The position numbers were made by a program, and so were the translations under genes. Under the pieces are notes generated by a model that saw only the letters and a list, made by a program, of their open reading frames with translations, was not told where the DNA came from and made no database searches. A stretch of DNA of 64,000 bases from an uncultured Opitutaceae bacterium (lineage in GTDB: Bacteria > Verrucomicrobiota > Verrucomicrobiia > Opitutales > Opitutaceae): positions 1 through 64,000 of the forward strand of contig CAIYUN010000036.1 in assembly GCA_903929355.1 (NCBI GenBank). The letters are read 5' to 3'. Below, piece after piece: positions 31,009 to 39,097 of this stretch. The stretch's first letter is position 1, and each line of letters begins with the position of its first letter.

Positions 31009-33894
31009 ATGAAACCCCGTCCATCCTGGTCTCTTGTTGCGTCAGTACTGTTTGCTTTTGCCTGGAGCGGGCCGCCGGTGGCCGCAGCGGTGCCTCCCCC
31101 GGTCACCATGCCGGCCGGCACCATCGTCCGCTATCTCTCCGGCACCGGCAAGGACGACCCGGTGCTGTGGGATTTCTACTGCACCGCCGGCATGCAAAGC
31201 GGTGTATGGAAGAAGATTGCCGTGCCCTCCTGCTGGGAGCTGCAGGGCTTTGGGGTCTATAATTACGGGACGGTTTTCCGCCCCCGCAACACCAGCGAGG
31301 ATGTTTCGCTCCGTCCGGGGTTTGCGTCGGAACAGGGCAAATACAAAACCGAGTTCGACGTGCCGGCGGACTGGCGGGACAAGGTGGTGCGGATTGTTTT
31401 CGGGGGCGTCATGGTCAAAACCGAGGTGTTCGTCAACGGCCGGTCGGCCGGGCCGGCGCATGAGGGCTCCTTCTACGAATTCAAATATGACATCACGCCG
31501 CTGTTGAAATTCGGCGGCACGAACCTGCTCGAGGTGACGGTCAGCAAAGTCGCGGACGACCCCAGCGTGATGCGGGCCGAGCGGCAGGGTGATTTCTGGA
31601 ATTTCGGCGGCATTTTCCGTCCGGTGTCCCTGGAGGTCCTGCCGGCCAGCTACGTTGACTGGACGGGCATCGACGCGCAGGCCGGCGGCGACTTCAAGGC
31701 GGATTTGCATCTCGGCCCGGGCCTCACACCGCCAACCGAGGTGGAGGCGCAAATTTTTGACGCGAACAACCAGCCGGTGGGCGCAGCGTTTACCGGCGTG
31801 TTGGCGGCGGGCAAGGACACCGTGAGCGTACAGGCTCATTTTGACGGGGTGAAACCATGGACGGCGGAAACACCGAATTTGTATCATGCCCAGTTCACCC
31901 TGCTCCAAAATGGCGTGCCAAAGCACTCCATCACGAATCGTTTTGCTTTTCGCACCATCGAGTTGCGCAAGAACGACGGCTTTTACCTGAACGGCACAAA
32001 AATTGTCATGAAAGGGGTGAACCGGCACAGTCTTTGGGCGGATTCCGGCCGCACGCTCAGCAAGGAACTGTGCTACGAGGATGTGCGGCTGATCAAGGAC
32101 ATGAACATGAATGCCGTGCGCATGTCCCACTATCCGCCGGACCGTGATTTCCTGGAGGCGTGCGACGAACTGGGTCTCTATGTGCTCGATGAGCTGACCG
32201 GCTGGGGCGGCCACTATGAAACCCCCATTGGCCAGAAGCTGGTCGGCGAAATGGTCCGGCGCGATGTGAATCATCCGTCCATCCTGGTGTGGGACAATGG
32301 CAATGAGGACGGCTGGAACAACGCCCTCAATGACGAGTTCGCCAAGTGGGACCTGCAACAACGCATCGTCATGCACCCGCGCTCCACCGATCGCGGCGTC
32401 AACGACCCGCACTATCCCGATTATGCCGCCGTTGTCCGGGGCAGCGCCGGGCCGGCCGTTTATTTTCCCACCGAGTATTTGCACGGCCTCTATGACGGCG
32501 GCCTGGGCAGCGGCTTCCACGACTATTGGGCGGCCATGAGCAAAAGTCCCGTCTTGGGCGGCGCGTTTTTCTGGGTGCTGGGTGACGATGGCGTGGTGCG
32601 CACCGACAAGGGCGGCATCATCGACAACTCGGGCAACTATGGGCCGGACGGCATCGTGGGGCCGCGGCGGGAAAAGGAGGGCAGCTATTACACCATCAAG
32701 GAAATCTGGTCACCCGTGGAGATCGAAGCACCAGAGGAAGGGGTGCTCCTTGGCCTCAATGGCTGGCAAGGCGGGCTAAAAGTCCGGAATCACTACGACT
32801 TCACCGACCTCCAACAATGCTCATTTGCCTGGGAATACCTGGGTTTCCCGGGACCCCACGACGGCCGGGCTGGTCACACCGTTCTGGCCGGCGGCAGGAT
32901 CACACCCCCGGCGGTCAAACCGCACGGCAGTGGAGAATTAAACCTGAATCTGCCGGCCATGCCGGGAGTCGCGGCGGTCAGTCTGACCGCGAAAGATCCC
33001 ACGGGCCGGGTGCTGTGGACTTGGTCATGGCCGGCCGCAACGCTCCCGATCCCCGCCCCGAAAAACACCGTCGATCGGGTCACGAAGGACGAAACTGGCG
33101 GGGCATTGGCCGTCACGGTGGGCGCCTTGCAATTGCAGTTCGACCAAACCTCCGGCCTGCTGATCCGGGTCAGCAACGGTGGCAAAATCATCCCCTTGGG
33201 CAACGGTCCGCGCCTCGTCGCCTACACCCACAACCCGCAAGGACGCGGAACGGTGACCTATCGCGATGTCGCCGGGACCAACGCTCTCACCAGCTTGACG
33301 TCTTCCACGGACAACGACGGCGGTTTGACGGTCGAGGCCAATTATGGCGGCGAGTTCAAGCGGGCCACCTGGCTCATTTCGCCGGATGGCCGGGTGAAGC
33401 TCACTTACACCTATGCCCACGACGGGCCGGTGGATTTGCTGGGCGTTAACTTCGATTTTCCCGAAACCGACATGAAAGGCATCACCTGGCTGGGCTACGG
33501 ACCGTATCATGTCTGGCAAAACCGCCTGCAAGGCACCTGGCTTGATGTCTGGCACAACGCGCACAACAATACCATCCCCAGCGTGGCCTATTCCTTTGAC
33601 CCCGATTTCAAAGGCTATTTTCGCGGCTGGCGCTGGGCCACCTTTGACACCAATGAAGGCCCTTTCACCGTCACCTCCCCGGCGGGACAGTCCTATCTTG
33701 GGGTTTACCATCCCAACGACGGCCCGGTGGGGGCGTTGCTGGCGCTGCCCCCGACTGGTCTCGCTTTCCTCGATGTCATACCGGCGATGCGCGACAAGTT
33801 TCTGACGCAAGAGCGGATGGGGCCGCAGTCGGCGGAAAGAACCGTGACCGGCGAGCACACGGGGGAAGTGACCTTTGACTTTGGGGTGAAGTGA
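31009..33894 (+). CDS. Exported glycoside hydrolase family 2
   Basis: A 961-residue secreted enzyme. A signal peptide (residues 1-26, ending AAA) is followed by the GH2 sugar-binding domain (about 50-215, WKKIAVPSCWELQG), an immunoglobulin-like domain and the TIM barrel (about 320-560). The acid/base Glu433 lies in DNGNED and the candidate nucleophile Glu489 in PTEYLHG. The C-terminal half (about 690-961) resembles the small-chain domain of LacZ-type beta-galactosidases. Activity is probably beta-galactosidase or beta-glucuronidase-like; the sugar cannot be decided. Start: ATG at 31009. No transporter or regulator is beside it. Confidence 0.9.
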   Translation: MKPRPSWSLVASVLFAFAWSGPPVAAAVPPPVTMPAGTIVRYLSGTGKDDPVLWDFYCTAGMQSGVWKKIAVPSCWELQGFGVYNYGTVFRPRNTSEDVSLRPGFASEQGKYKTEFDVPADWRDKVVRIVFGGVMVKTEVFVNGRSAGPAHEGSFYEFKYDITPLLKFGGTNLLEVTVSKVADDPSVMRAERQGDFWNFGGIFRPVSLEVLPASYVDWTGIDAQAGGDFKADLHLGPGLTPPTEVEAQIFDANNQPVGAAFTGVLAAGKDTVSVQAHFDGVKPWTAETPNLYHAQFTLLQNGVPKHSITNRFAFRTIELRKNDGFYLNGTKIVMKGVNRHSLWADSGRTLSKELCYEDVRLIKDMNMNAVRMSHYPPDRDFLEACDELGLYVLDELTGWGGHYETPIGQKLVGEMVRRDVNHPSILVWDNGNEDGWNNALNDEFAKWDLQQRIVMHPRSTDRGVNDPHYPDYAAVVRGSAGPAVYFPTEYLHGLYDGGLGSGFHDYWAAMSKSPVLGGAFFWVLGDDGVVRTDKGGIIDNSGNYGPDGIVGPRREKEGSYYTIKEIWSPVEIEAPEEGVLLGLNGWQGGLKVRNHYDFTDLQQCSFAWEYLGFPGPHDGRAGHTVLAGGRITPPAVKPHGSGELNLNLPAMPGVAAVSLTAKDPTGRVLWTWSWPAATLPIPAPKNTVDRVTKDETGGALAVTVGALQLQFDQTSGLLIRVSNGGKIIPLGNGPRLVAYTHNPQGRGTVTYRDVAGTNALTSLTSSTDNDGGLTVEANYGGEFKRATWLISPDGRVKLTYTYAHDGPVDLLGVNFDFPETDMKGITWLGYGPYHVWQNRLQGTWLDVWHNAHNNTIPSVAYSFDPDFKGYFRGWRWATFDTNEGPFTVTSPAGQSYLGVYHPNDGPVGALLALPPTGLAFLDVIPAMRDKFLTQERMGPQSAERTVTGEHTGEVTFDFGVK

Positions 33895-34088
33895 GCCGTC
33901 GAGACCTGCCGAAACACCCGGTCAACGGTGGCGGCAGCGCCGGTTCATCAAGGGGAAATATTCCTGGCCGCGCCGGCCCGAAACAATCCTGAACTCAAAC
34001 GGGTGACATCCATTCAGGTTCAGGTAATTGGCGGATGATACCTCGCGTCCTCGCCTGCGCCCGACCGGTGGGGTGGTGCGGTGATTGC

Positions 34089-34194
34089 ACGGCAAAATTG
34101 CTTGTCACCCATTTTGGCCGGGGCCTAATGGTCCCTTCGCGGTTCAAGGTCAGTTCGGCGCGGTAGCCAAGTGGTAAGGCCGAGGTCTGCAAAA
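34089..34194 (+). repeat. Left 106-bp direct repeat of the tRNA-Cys island
   Basis: Matches 36010-36115 at 104 of 106 positions (differences near 34094 and 34139). It includes about 68 bp upstream of tRNA-Cys and the first 38 bases of the tRNA, ending in the anticodon loop at CTGCAAAA. Beyond that point the two copies differ completely. Confidence 0.95.
34157..34194 (+). pseudogene. Truncated tRNA-Cys (5' half)
   Basis: Identical to the first 38 bases of the intact tRNA-Cys at 36078: acceptor 5' strand, D arm, anticodon stem 5' strand and anticodon loop. The 3' half is absent, so it cannot make a functional tRNA. Confidence 0.92.
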
Positions 34195-34462
34195 ACGAAC
34201 CGGCCATTTTGGCCTGAAAAGGACTGGGTCGTCCTGTGTCGTAAATAGCCAGCGCAACGATTAGAAGCAGAATAATATGGCCGTCTGAAAGGTCCCGGAA
34301 AGTCAGAAATTCTTGGGTCGGGTGACAACTCGGGTGACAACTTTTCCAGGCGGTGAGCGCCTCCGTGCGAGCAAATCCGGTTGAACCGGGCAGATGACCT
34401 GAACTTGGGGCTCCAGGTTCTTTGGCGCTTGCCTCCCGCCTGCGGCAATGCAGCATTGCCGC

Positions 34463-34723
34463 ATGACCACCGCACTTCCCATCAGCAAACGCGGGACGCT
34501 CACCCTGCCGCCCGCACTACGCCGCAAGCTGGGCCTCAGCCAGCTGGCCCGCCCCATGGTGCTCGTCGAGGAGCGCGATGGCGGTGTGTTCCTCCAGCCC
34601 GCCGCCGCCGTGCCCGTGCGCGACATCCCCAAGGCCACGCTCACCCGTTGGCTGGCCCGCGACGAGGCGGACCTGAGACAATTCATGGCGACGGCCCCCG
34701 CCAAACTCGCGCGAGGCAAGTGA
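34463..34723 (+). CDS. AbrB/MazE-type antitoxin
   Basis: An 86-residue protein. Residues 1-45 form a swapped-hairpin AbrB DNA-binding domain (ISKRGTLTLPPALRRKLGL, VEERDGGVFLQP). The C-terminal 40 residues would wrap the PIN toxin. Start: ATG at 34463. The stop overlaps the GTG start of the downstream PIN gene (GTGA), as in many VapB-VapC pairs. The antitoxin is intact while its toxin is frameshifted, so it may persist as an orphan repressor. Confidence 0.85.
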   Translation: MTTALPISKRGTLTLPPALRRKLGLSQLARPMVLVEERDGGVFLQPAAAVPVRDIPKATLTRWLARDEADLRQFMATAPAKLARGK

Positions 34724-35141
34724 AGCTGTTCCTGGACACCAGCGTGCTCCTGACCGCCTCCGGATCGGCGGCCGGGGCGTCGCATTTTATTGTCCTCGCG
34801 GCGTCCGGGCAGGGTTGGACTTTGCTCACCTCGCCATGGTGCGTGGAGGAGACCGACCGCAATGTCCGCAAGTTCGACGCCAAGGCGGTGTCCGTGTGGC
34901 GGACTTTCCTCCAACCGGCGCTGACGCTGGTGCCCACGGAACTGGCCTTTGACCGTGCCTTGGTCTTCCCCAAGGCAAAGGACCGTCCCGTCCTGCTCTC
35001 CGCACTCGGGCGAAAGCCGATGTGCTGCTCCCCCATGATGAGGCGGATTTTCAACGGGTGATCGGCGCGCAGGTCTATGGCGTGGCCATCCGCACCCCCG
35101 GTCGGTTTCTCCTCGAACAGCGCGTGGCGGGGAAAATATGA
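34720..35141 (+). pseudogene. PIN-domain toxin with a frameshift
   Basis: Starts at GTG 34720 and reads LFLDTSVLL, the first PIN aspartate, then VEETDRNV with the conserved Glu. As written, the frame ends at 35061 (113 residues) with a foreign tail. From about 35010 the next frame continues the family: ADVLLPHDEADF with the last acidic residues, then GVAIRTPGRFLLEQ, to a TGA at 35139. The 422-bp span is one base short of a full codon count, so a single-base deletion near 35008-35012 explains it. The catalytic site is split, so the RNase is probably inactive unless frameshifting occurs. Confidence 0.85.
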
Positions 35142-35361
35142 TCAACGGCAGCTGTGCGACGCGAGAGCCTCAACTTGTTTGTCGCGAAGCCCTGGCCGGG
35201 GCGTGAGACCGGACCCCAAGGAACACCCCGAGGTCAAAGTCGAGGGGGAGAGGGTGGTGGCCACTCGGGAGACAACATGACCGGAACAGGGAGAGTTTGC
35301 GGATGGGGCCCGGCTTCCTTGCTTGACAGCGCCCACCATCTCAACACAGGTTCAACACACC
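35142..35361. other. Spacer between two toxin-antitoxin modules
   Basis: 220 bp without a gene. A TTGACA hexamer near 35321 could be the -35 of the vapBC promoter; a good -10 is not obvious. Confidence 0.35.
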
Positions 35362-35568
35362 ATGGCCACCAAGACCATCACCGTCACTGAGAAAGCTTAC
35401 CGCACGCTCGCCCGCTGCAAGGCACCGGGCGAATCCTTCACCCAGACCATCGAGCGCGAGCTCGGCCGGAGACTGGAGACCATCGGCGCGCTGCGTGAGT
35501 TCGCCCACACCCGGCGCGGCGTCGGCCTCGGCTTGCGCCAGCGCGTCCGCCGCAAAGCCGCCGCATGA
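35362..35568 (+). CDS. vapB: VapB-type antitoxin
   Basis: A 68-residue antitoxin of the VapB/DUF217 type with the opening TKTITVTEKAYRTLARCK, an N-terminal DNA-binding segment followed by a helical, Arg-rich tail. Start: ATG at 35362 rather than the longer frame from 35323. Its stop overlaps the VapC start (ATGA), so the pair is co-translated. Part of the 1.8-kb segment between the tRNA-Cys repeats. Confidence 0.82.
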   Translation: MATKTITVTEKAYRTLARCKAPGESFTQTIERELGRRLETIGALREFAHTRRGVGLGLRQRVRRKAAA

Positions 35569-35957
35569 ACGCTGGCTACCTGCTCGACACCAGCTTTCTG
35601 GTGGACTACGAGCGCGAGACGGCCGCCGGCGTGCCCGGCCCGGCCACGCGCACCATCGACAGTCTGCCGGCCTCCGCCCGCTTCTACGTCTCGCCTGTCA
35701 CTGTCGCCGAAATTTTGGAGGGGGCGGACGATCCGGCGGAAAGCACCCGCGTGCTCGCCACCTACCAGCAGCAGACCATGGGCTGGGCCGTCGCGCTACG
35801 CTGCTCCGCCCAGCAGAGCCGCGCGTCCCACCGACTCGGCGAGAACGATGCCTGGCAGGCCGCTCTCGCCGTCGGCGGCGGGCTGACCCTGGTCGGCCAT
35901 GACAAAGCCTTCGAGCGCGTCCCCGGCCTCGTTTACCGCGACCACCGGGCCGCGTGA
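35565..35957 (+). CDS. vapC: VapC PIN-domain ribonuclease toxin
   Basis: A 130-residue PIN nuclease with all acidic positions: LLDTSFLVDYE (Asp about 8), VTVAEILEG (Glu), ENDAWQAALA (Asp/Glu) and VGHDKAFERV. VapC toxins cleave tRNA or rRNA and are silenced by VapB. It appears intact, unlike the PIN gene of the first module. Insertion of a tRNA-targeting toxin family at a tRNA gene is notable, but the target of this one is unknown. Confidence 0.9.
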   Translation: MNAGYLLDTSFLVDYERETAAGVPGPATRTIDSLPASARFYVSPVTVAEILEGADDPAESTRVLATYQQQTMGWAVALRCSAQQSRASHRLGENDAWQAALAVGGGLTLVGHDKAFERVPGLVYRDHRAA

Positions 35958-36009
35958 TTCGATGGACAGCCGCCGGTCGCCCAGCTTGCGATCATTGGTT
36001 TTCTAGGAA

Positions 36010-36115
36010 ACGGCGAAATTGCTTGTCACCCATTTTGGCCGGGGCCTAATGGTCCCTTCCCGGTTCAAGGTCAGTTCGGCGCGGTAGCCAAGTGGTAAGG
36101 CCGAGGTCTGCAAAA
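36010..36115 (+). repeat. Right 106-bp direct repeat of the tRNA-Cys island
   Basis: Partner of 34089-34194 (104/106 identical). It includes the presumed promoter region and the 5' half of the functional tRNA-Cys. Confidence 0.95.
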
Positions 36116-36152
36116 CCTCTATGCGTCGGTTCGATTCCGACCCGCGCCTCCA
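36078..36152 (+). tRNA. tRNA-Cys (GCA)
   Basis: 75 bases including encoded CCA. The acceptor stem GGCGCGG/CCGCGCC, D arm, anticodon stem GAGGT.. with loop CTGCAAA (anticodon GCA) and T arm GTCGG-TTCGATT-CCGAC are all present. Only this copy is complete. Confidence 0.97.
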
Positions 36153-36181
36153 TTTTTCTTTCCAAATTGGAAAGAAAAATG
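36151..36181. repeat. Palindrome after tRNA-Cys and its partial second copy
   Basis: A near-perfect 31-bp palindrome around TTTCCAAATTGGAAA with flanking A/T runs, usable as a bidirectional terminator for the tRNA. The same core plus a following CCGCAGCC..GGCGAAGGCGG motif recurs at 36282-36327, so it is also a local repeat. Confidence 0.75.
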
Positions 36182-36456
36182 CCACGCCGCAGCCTCGGCG
36201 AAGGCGGGCCGCCTGCCGGACTGATTCCCGCCAAGTTGATCCCGACCGACCGCCCTTTCGTACAAACCGCTCGTCTTTCCAAATTGGAAAGAAAAATGTC
36301 CGCCGCAGCCTTGGCGAAGGCGGACCGACCCACAGGTCAGATTCCCGTCAAATCCGCCCTTCCGCCCTCCCAATCTTTTAATCTGCTGGTTCCTGCCAAG
36401 CTGGAAAAGAGCAATCCCCCGGGGTCAGTCCGGCGAAGAGAAAAGATTCCACCTGT

Positions 36457-36495
36457 TTTTCATTGGTCATTGGCCATTGGTCATTCTTCATTCCC
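36457..36495. repeat. 7-bp repeat array just upstream of parA
   Basis: TCATTGG / CCATTGG / TCATTCT / TCATTCC units run to within 5 bp of the parA ATG, occupying the position of the ribosome-binding site. Confidence 0.85.
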
Positions 36496-36499
36496 CCTC

Positions 36500-37282
36500 A
36501 TGCCCACCACTGTTTTCACCATCGCCAACCAAAAGGGGGGCGTCGGCAAGACCACCACCGCAGTCAATCTCTCCGCCGCCCTCGCCGACAAAAAAATCCC
36601 CACCCTGCTGATCGACCTCGACCCGCAGGCCAATGCCACCAGCGCCCTCGGGGTGGAGAAACAGGAGGGCCGCAGCCTCTACGGCCCGCTGCGCGGTGAG
36701 GCGGTCGCGCTGGCCATGGTGACGCCCACCGGGATCCCCCACCTCTCCATCATCCCGAGCGAGGAGGATCTGGCCGCCGCCGAAATCGAGCTGGCGCAGA
36801 CGGAAAACTACCTCGCGCGTCTGCGCGGCGTGCTCGAACCCGTGCGCGCCAGCGGGGAATACCGGGCCATCATCATCGACTGCCCTCCCTCCCTCGGCAT
36901 GCTTTCGATGAACAGCCTGGCCGCCGCCGATTACCTCCTGATCGCGCTCCAATGCGAATACATGGCCCTGGAGGGCCTCGGCCAGATCCTGCGGAACGTG
37001 GACCGGCTCAAGACCGCCGGAGTCAACCCGGCCCTGGCGTTGGGTGGCGTGGTGATGACCATGTTCGACACGCGGACCTCCCTCTCCCGGCAGGTCGTGG
37101 AGGAGGTGAAAAAGCATCTGCCGGAGAAGATCTTTGCCTCGGTGATCCCGCGCACGGTGCGGTTGAGCGAGGCGCCCAGCTTCGGCCAGACCATTTTTGC
37201 CTACGATCCGCTCTCCCCCGGCGCGACCGCCTACCGGAACCTCGCCAAGGAGTGCATCGAGCGGTTTGGCCTGAAGGATTGA
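36500..37282 (+). CDS. parA: ParA-family ATPase
   Basis: A 260-residue Walker-type ATPase (ParA/Soj). The deviant Walker A is KGGVGKTTT (residues 11-19), with LLIDLDPQANAT and the Walker B IIIDCPPSLG. It lacks a DNA-binding extension, so it is the short chromosomal Soj type. It would partition chromosome origins with ParB, but no parB follows; a terminator region and a beta-propeller gene come next. Start: ATG at 36500; the upstream frame runs through repeats and the tRNA. The Shine-Dalgarno position is occupied by a 7-bp repeat, so translation may be leaderless or weakly initiated. Confidence 0.93.
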   Translation: MPTTVFTIANQKGGVGKTTTAVNLSAALADKKIPTLLIDLDPQANATSALGVEKQEGRSLYGPLRGEAVALAMVTPTGIPHLSIIPSEEDLAAAEIELAQTENYLARLRGVLEPVRASGEYRAIIIDCPPSLGMLSMNSLAAADYLLIALQCEYMALEGLGQILRNVDRLKTAGVNPALALGGVVMTMFDTRTSLSRQVVEEVKKHLPEKIFASVIPRTVRLSEAPSFGQTIFAYDPLSPGATAYRNLAKECIERFGLKD

Positions 37283-37539
37283 GGTGCTGAAGCCAGAAGC
37301 CGGTAGCCGGAAGCCGGAGGGCCGGACGGCAGGAATCGGATACAGGCACGAAACGGCCCACGCCACCGTGCAGGAACTTGTCAGGTCAAGCGGTTCGCAG
37401 CCGATTCCGGCGTAGCGCAGGCAGCCTGACTGTATCTGGGGGAATTTTCTCAACCCCATTGAACAGAGGCAGTTGAGGCATGCGGACAAGCGGTAAGCAA
37501 GCAACCTTTGTCTCGACCGGACAATCGGGAAAAAAAGTT
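37283..37539. other. Structured gene-free region after parA
   Basis: A 7-bp repeat array (37290-37325) is followed by sequence with nested complementarity: GGAATCGG (37332-37339) pairs with CCGATTCC (37401-37408), enclosing two smaller hairpins, and it leads into the terminator at 37540. It could be a small RNA but matches no family I can name. Confidence 0.35.
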
Positions 37540-37578
37540 GGCCGGTCGCCTACCCCTAAGCGACCGGCCATTTTTTTT
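37540..37578. terminator. Bidirectional intrinsic terminator
   Basis: GGCCGGTCGC pairs with GCGACCGGCC and is followed by eight Ts on the plus strand. The minus strand also has a T-run just beyond the stem. It separates parA (+) from the convergent beta-propeller gene (-). Confidence 0.9.
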
Positions 37579-37701
37579 CTGAGTTACCCCAAAAATGTCC
37601 CCGCTAAGCGGGAACAGGGGATATAATGCATGAGGCGTGCCAACTGTCAAGCGCCGGTGCGAAGATTTTTCTGGAATCTTCACCCGGCCCTTACACCGGC
37701 T

Positions 37702-38829
37702 TTATCGTCCGACCACGATCAGGTCGAGCAGCGCCGGGCCGCCACGACCACCACCACCACCGCGCCGACCACCGGCAGGGGGGGCGCCCGCAGCGGGCGT
37801 GGCACCAGCAGCCGCCGGGGGGGGCGTTCCAGCTGCGGCCGGGGCGGCCGCCGCACCCGCCGCACCGGCGGGGATCGGCTCCGTGGTGATCACGATTACC
37901 TGGTTGGTTTTCGCGTCGAAGGTGCAGGTTTTGGCCCCTGACTTGGTCTGCACCGTCTGCTCAATCGCAAAGTCGGTCGGGCTGTTTTCCTTGATGACGG
38001 AGAGCGTGCCATTGCCGTGCGAGCTGAAGGCCTCCAGCGTGGTGGGGTTGAAGGTGCCGCCGTCCGAACCACCGGCCAGCGGGAGGCTGGTGAGAATCTT
38101 GCCGTCGTTGGCATCGAGGATGACGCACATGCTGGGGGTGCGGCACATCGCGAAGAGAATATGATTCTTGATGTCGAGCGCCAGACCAGCCGGCTGGCTG
38201 GCCTTGCTGCTGATGTCGTAATGGCCGGTCACGGCCAGGGTCTTGGCGTCCACCACGGCGATGTTGGCCTTGTCCTCGACGTCAATATAGACGTGGCCCT
38301 GGCCGTCGCTCTGGCCCTGCTCCGGCGCGCCACCGAGATCAATCGTGCCGACAATGCTGCCATCCTTGGCGTCCAGCACCGTGACGTTGGGTGCGCTGTG
38401 GCTGAGGACGTACACGCGCTCGGTCAACGGCTCAAAGAGCATGCCATCGGGGCTGCCCGTCACGGTGATCGTCTTGAGAATGGCGTGGGTCTCAGAATCA
38501 AACATCACAATGGCGCGGCTGCTGCAGAAACCGTGGTGCGTGAGGGGGTCCACCACCGCGCCATGGGCCTGAGCCGCGATGGTGGGGAGGAGTTCGTTGA
38601 GCTTGTCGGAGTCGAGGTCGAACACATGGACCTGCGCCCCACGCGCCACATACAGGCGGCGGCCGACGCTGTCGGCAAAGACGTAGTCGAGGCCGCCGGT
38701 GCCGGTAAACTGGGCGGTCTTGACAATTTTGTAGGGGGCGGCGGCGTTGGACTGGGCAAAGCCGGCGGACGCAATGAGCGTGAGGCCGGCGACAAGACAG
38801 AGGCGGGTGAGGTGCAGGGTTGATTTCAT
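37702..38829 (-). CDS. Secreted YncE-like beta-propeller protein
   Basis: A 375-residue exported protein. A signal peptide (1-25, ending GFAQS) is followed by repeated 40-residue blades of the YVTN/YncE type, with recurrent VxDAKxGxIVxTI patterns (about 30-320). The C-terminal 50 residues are Ala/Pro/Gly-rich, then Arg/Gly-rich. Such propellers bind ligands or proteins in the periplasm; no enzymatic motif is seen. The gene is alone and ends near the bidirectional terminator. Confidence 0.85.
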   Translation of the reverse strand: MKSTLHLTRLCLVAGLTLIASAGFAQSNAAAPYKIVKTAQFTGTGGLDYVFADSVGRRLYVARGAQVHVFDLDSDKLNELLPTIAAQAHGAVVDPLTHHGFCSSRAIVMFDSETHAILKTITVTGSPDGMLFEPLTERVYVLSHSAPNVTVLDAKDGSIVGTIDLGGAPEQGQSDGQGHVYIDVEDKANIAVVDAKTLAVTGHYDISSKASQPAGLALDIKNHILFAMCRTPSMCVILDANDGKILTSLPLAGGSDGGTFNPTTLEAFSSHGNGTLSVIKENSPTDFAIEQTVQTKSGAKTCTFDAKTNQVIVITTEPIPAGAAGAAAAPAAAGTPPPAAAGATPAAGAPPAGGRRGGGGGRGGPALLDLIVVGR

Positions 38830-38896
38830 GTGGGGACGGGAGGGTTGGATACTGGCAGAAAGACCATTACGCCAAGATTATGTCGACCGGGAAATA

Positions 38897-38971
38897 AATG
38901 GATGAAAGGATGAGGGGCTGAATGGTTGAAAGGTCGAAGGAGGAGGAATTGAGGCCTGAAAGGCTGCCCTC
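38897..38971. repeat. 7-8-bp repeat array (TTGAAAGG/ATGAAAGG family)
   Basis: Units such as GATGAAAG, GGTTGAAA and GGTCGAAG lie between the divergent propeller and phosphofructokinase genes. The same family recurs at 44450-44546 and 47955-48010. Confidence 0.75.
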
Positions 38972-39097
38972 GGAGTGTGCCGCCAATACTTCGGGAATCC
39001 GTGGAGACGAGCCGGGGGAGGCCGGGTTTCGCTCCCTGCGCAGAATTCACAAACGCAGGCTCGGCATCAGGCCGCGCACCCGCCAACCTGCAGACCC

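Larger units (their letters stand above)
33895..34462. other. Gene-free stretch with the left edge of the tRNA-Cys island
   Basis: 568 bp. The part to 34088 shows nothing recognisable. 34089-34194 is the left direct repeat with the tRNA-Cys 5' half. 34195-34462 is the left end of the inserted segment and contains a doubled GGGTGACAACT motif near 34319-34340. No integrase gene is present. Confidence 0.6.

Noticed and set aside
31009-33894. Longer start for the GH2 gene at 30301
   Set aside because: The extension is antisense to rsmE and would bury the clear signal peptide at 31009.
34195-34450. Remnant of an integrase C-terminus on the minus strand of the tRNA-Cys island
   Set aside because: A doubled GTGACAACT and short frames hint at it, but no catalytic motif remains and the frames are broken.
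36457-36495. Short repeats that could suggest a CRISPR array
   Set aside because: Units are 7-8 bp with no spacers and no cas genes nearby; the same holds for all arrays in the window.
37283-37539. SRP RNA or 6S RNA
   Set aside because: TGTCAGGTC..GCAGCC looks a little like SRP helix 8, but the tetraloop and flanking pairing do not fit; the 6S fold is not seen either.
37622-37627. TATAAT -10 box near the beta-propeller 3' end
   Set aside because: No matching -35 and no gene downstream on that strand.
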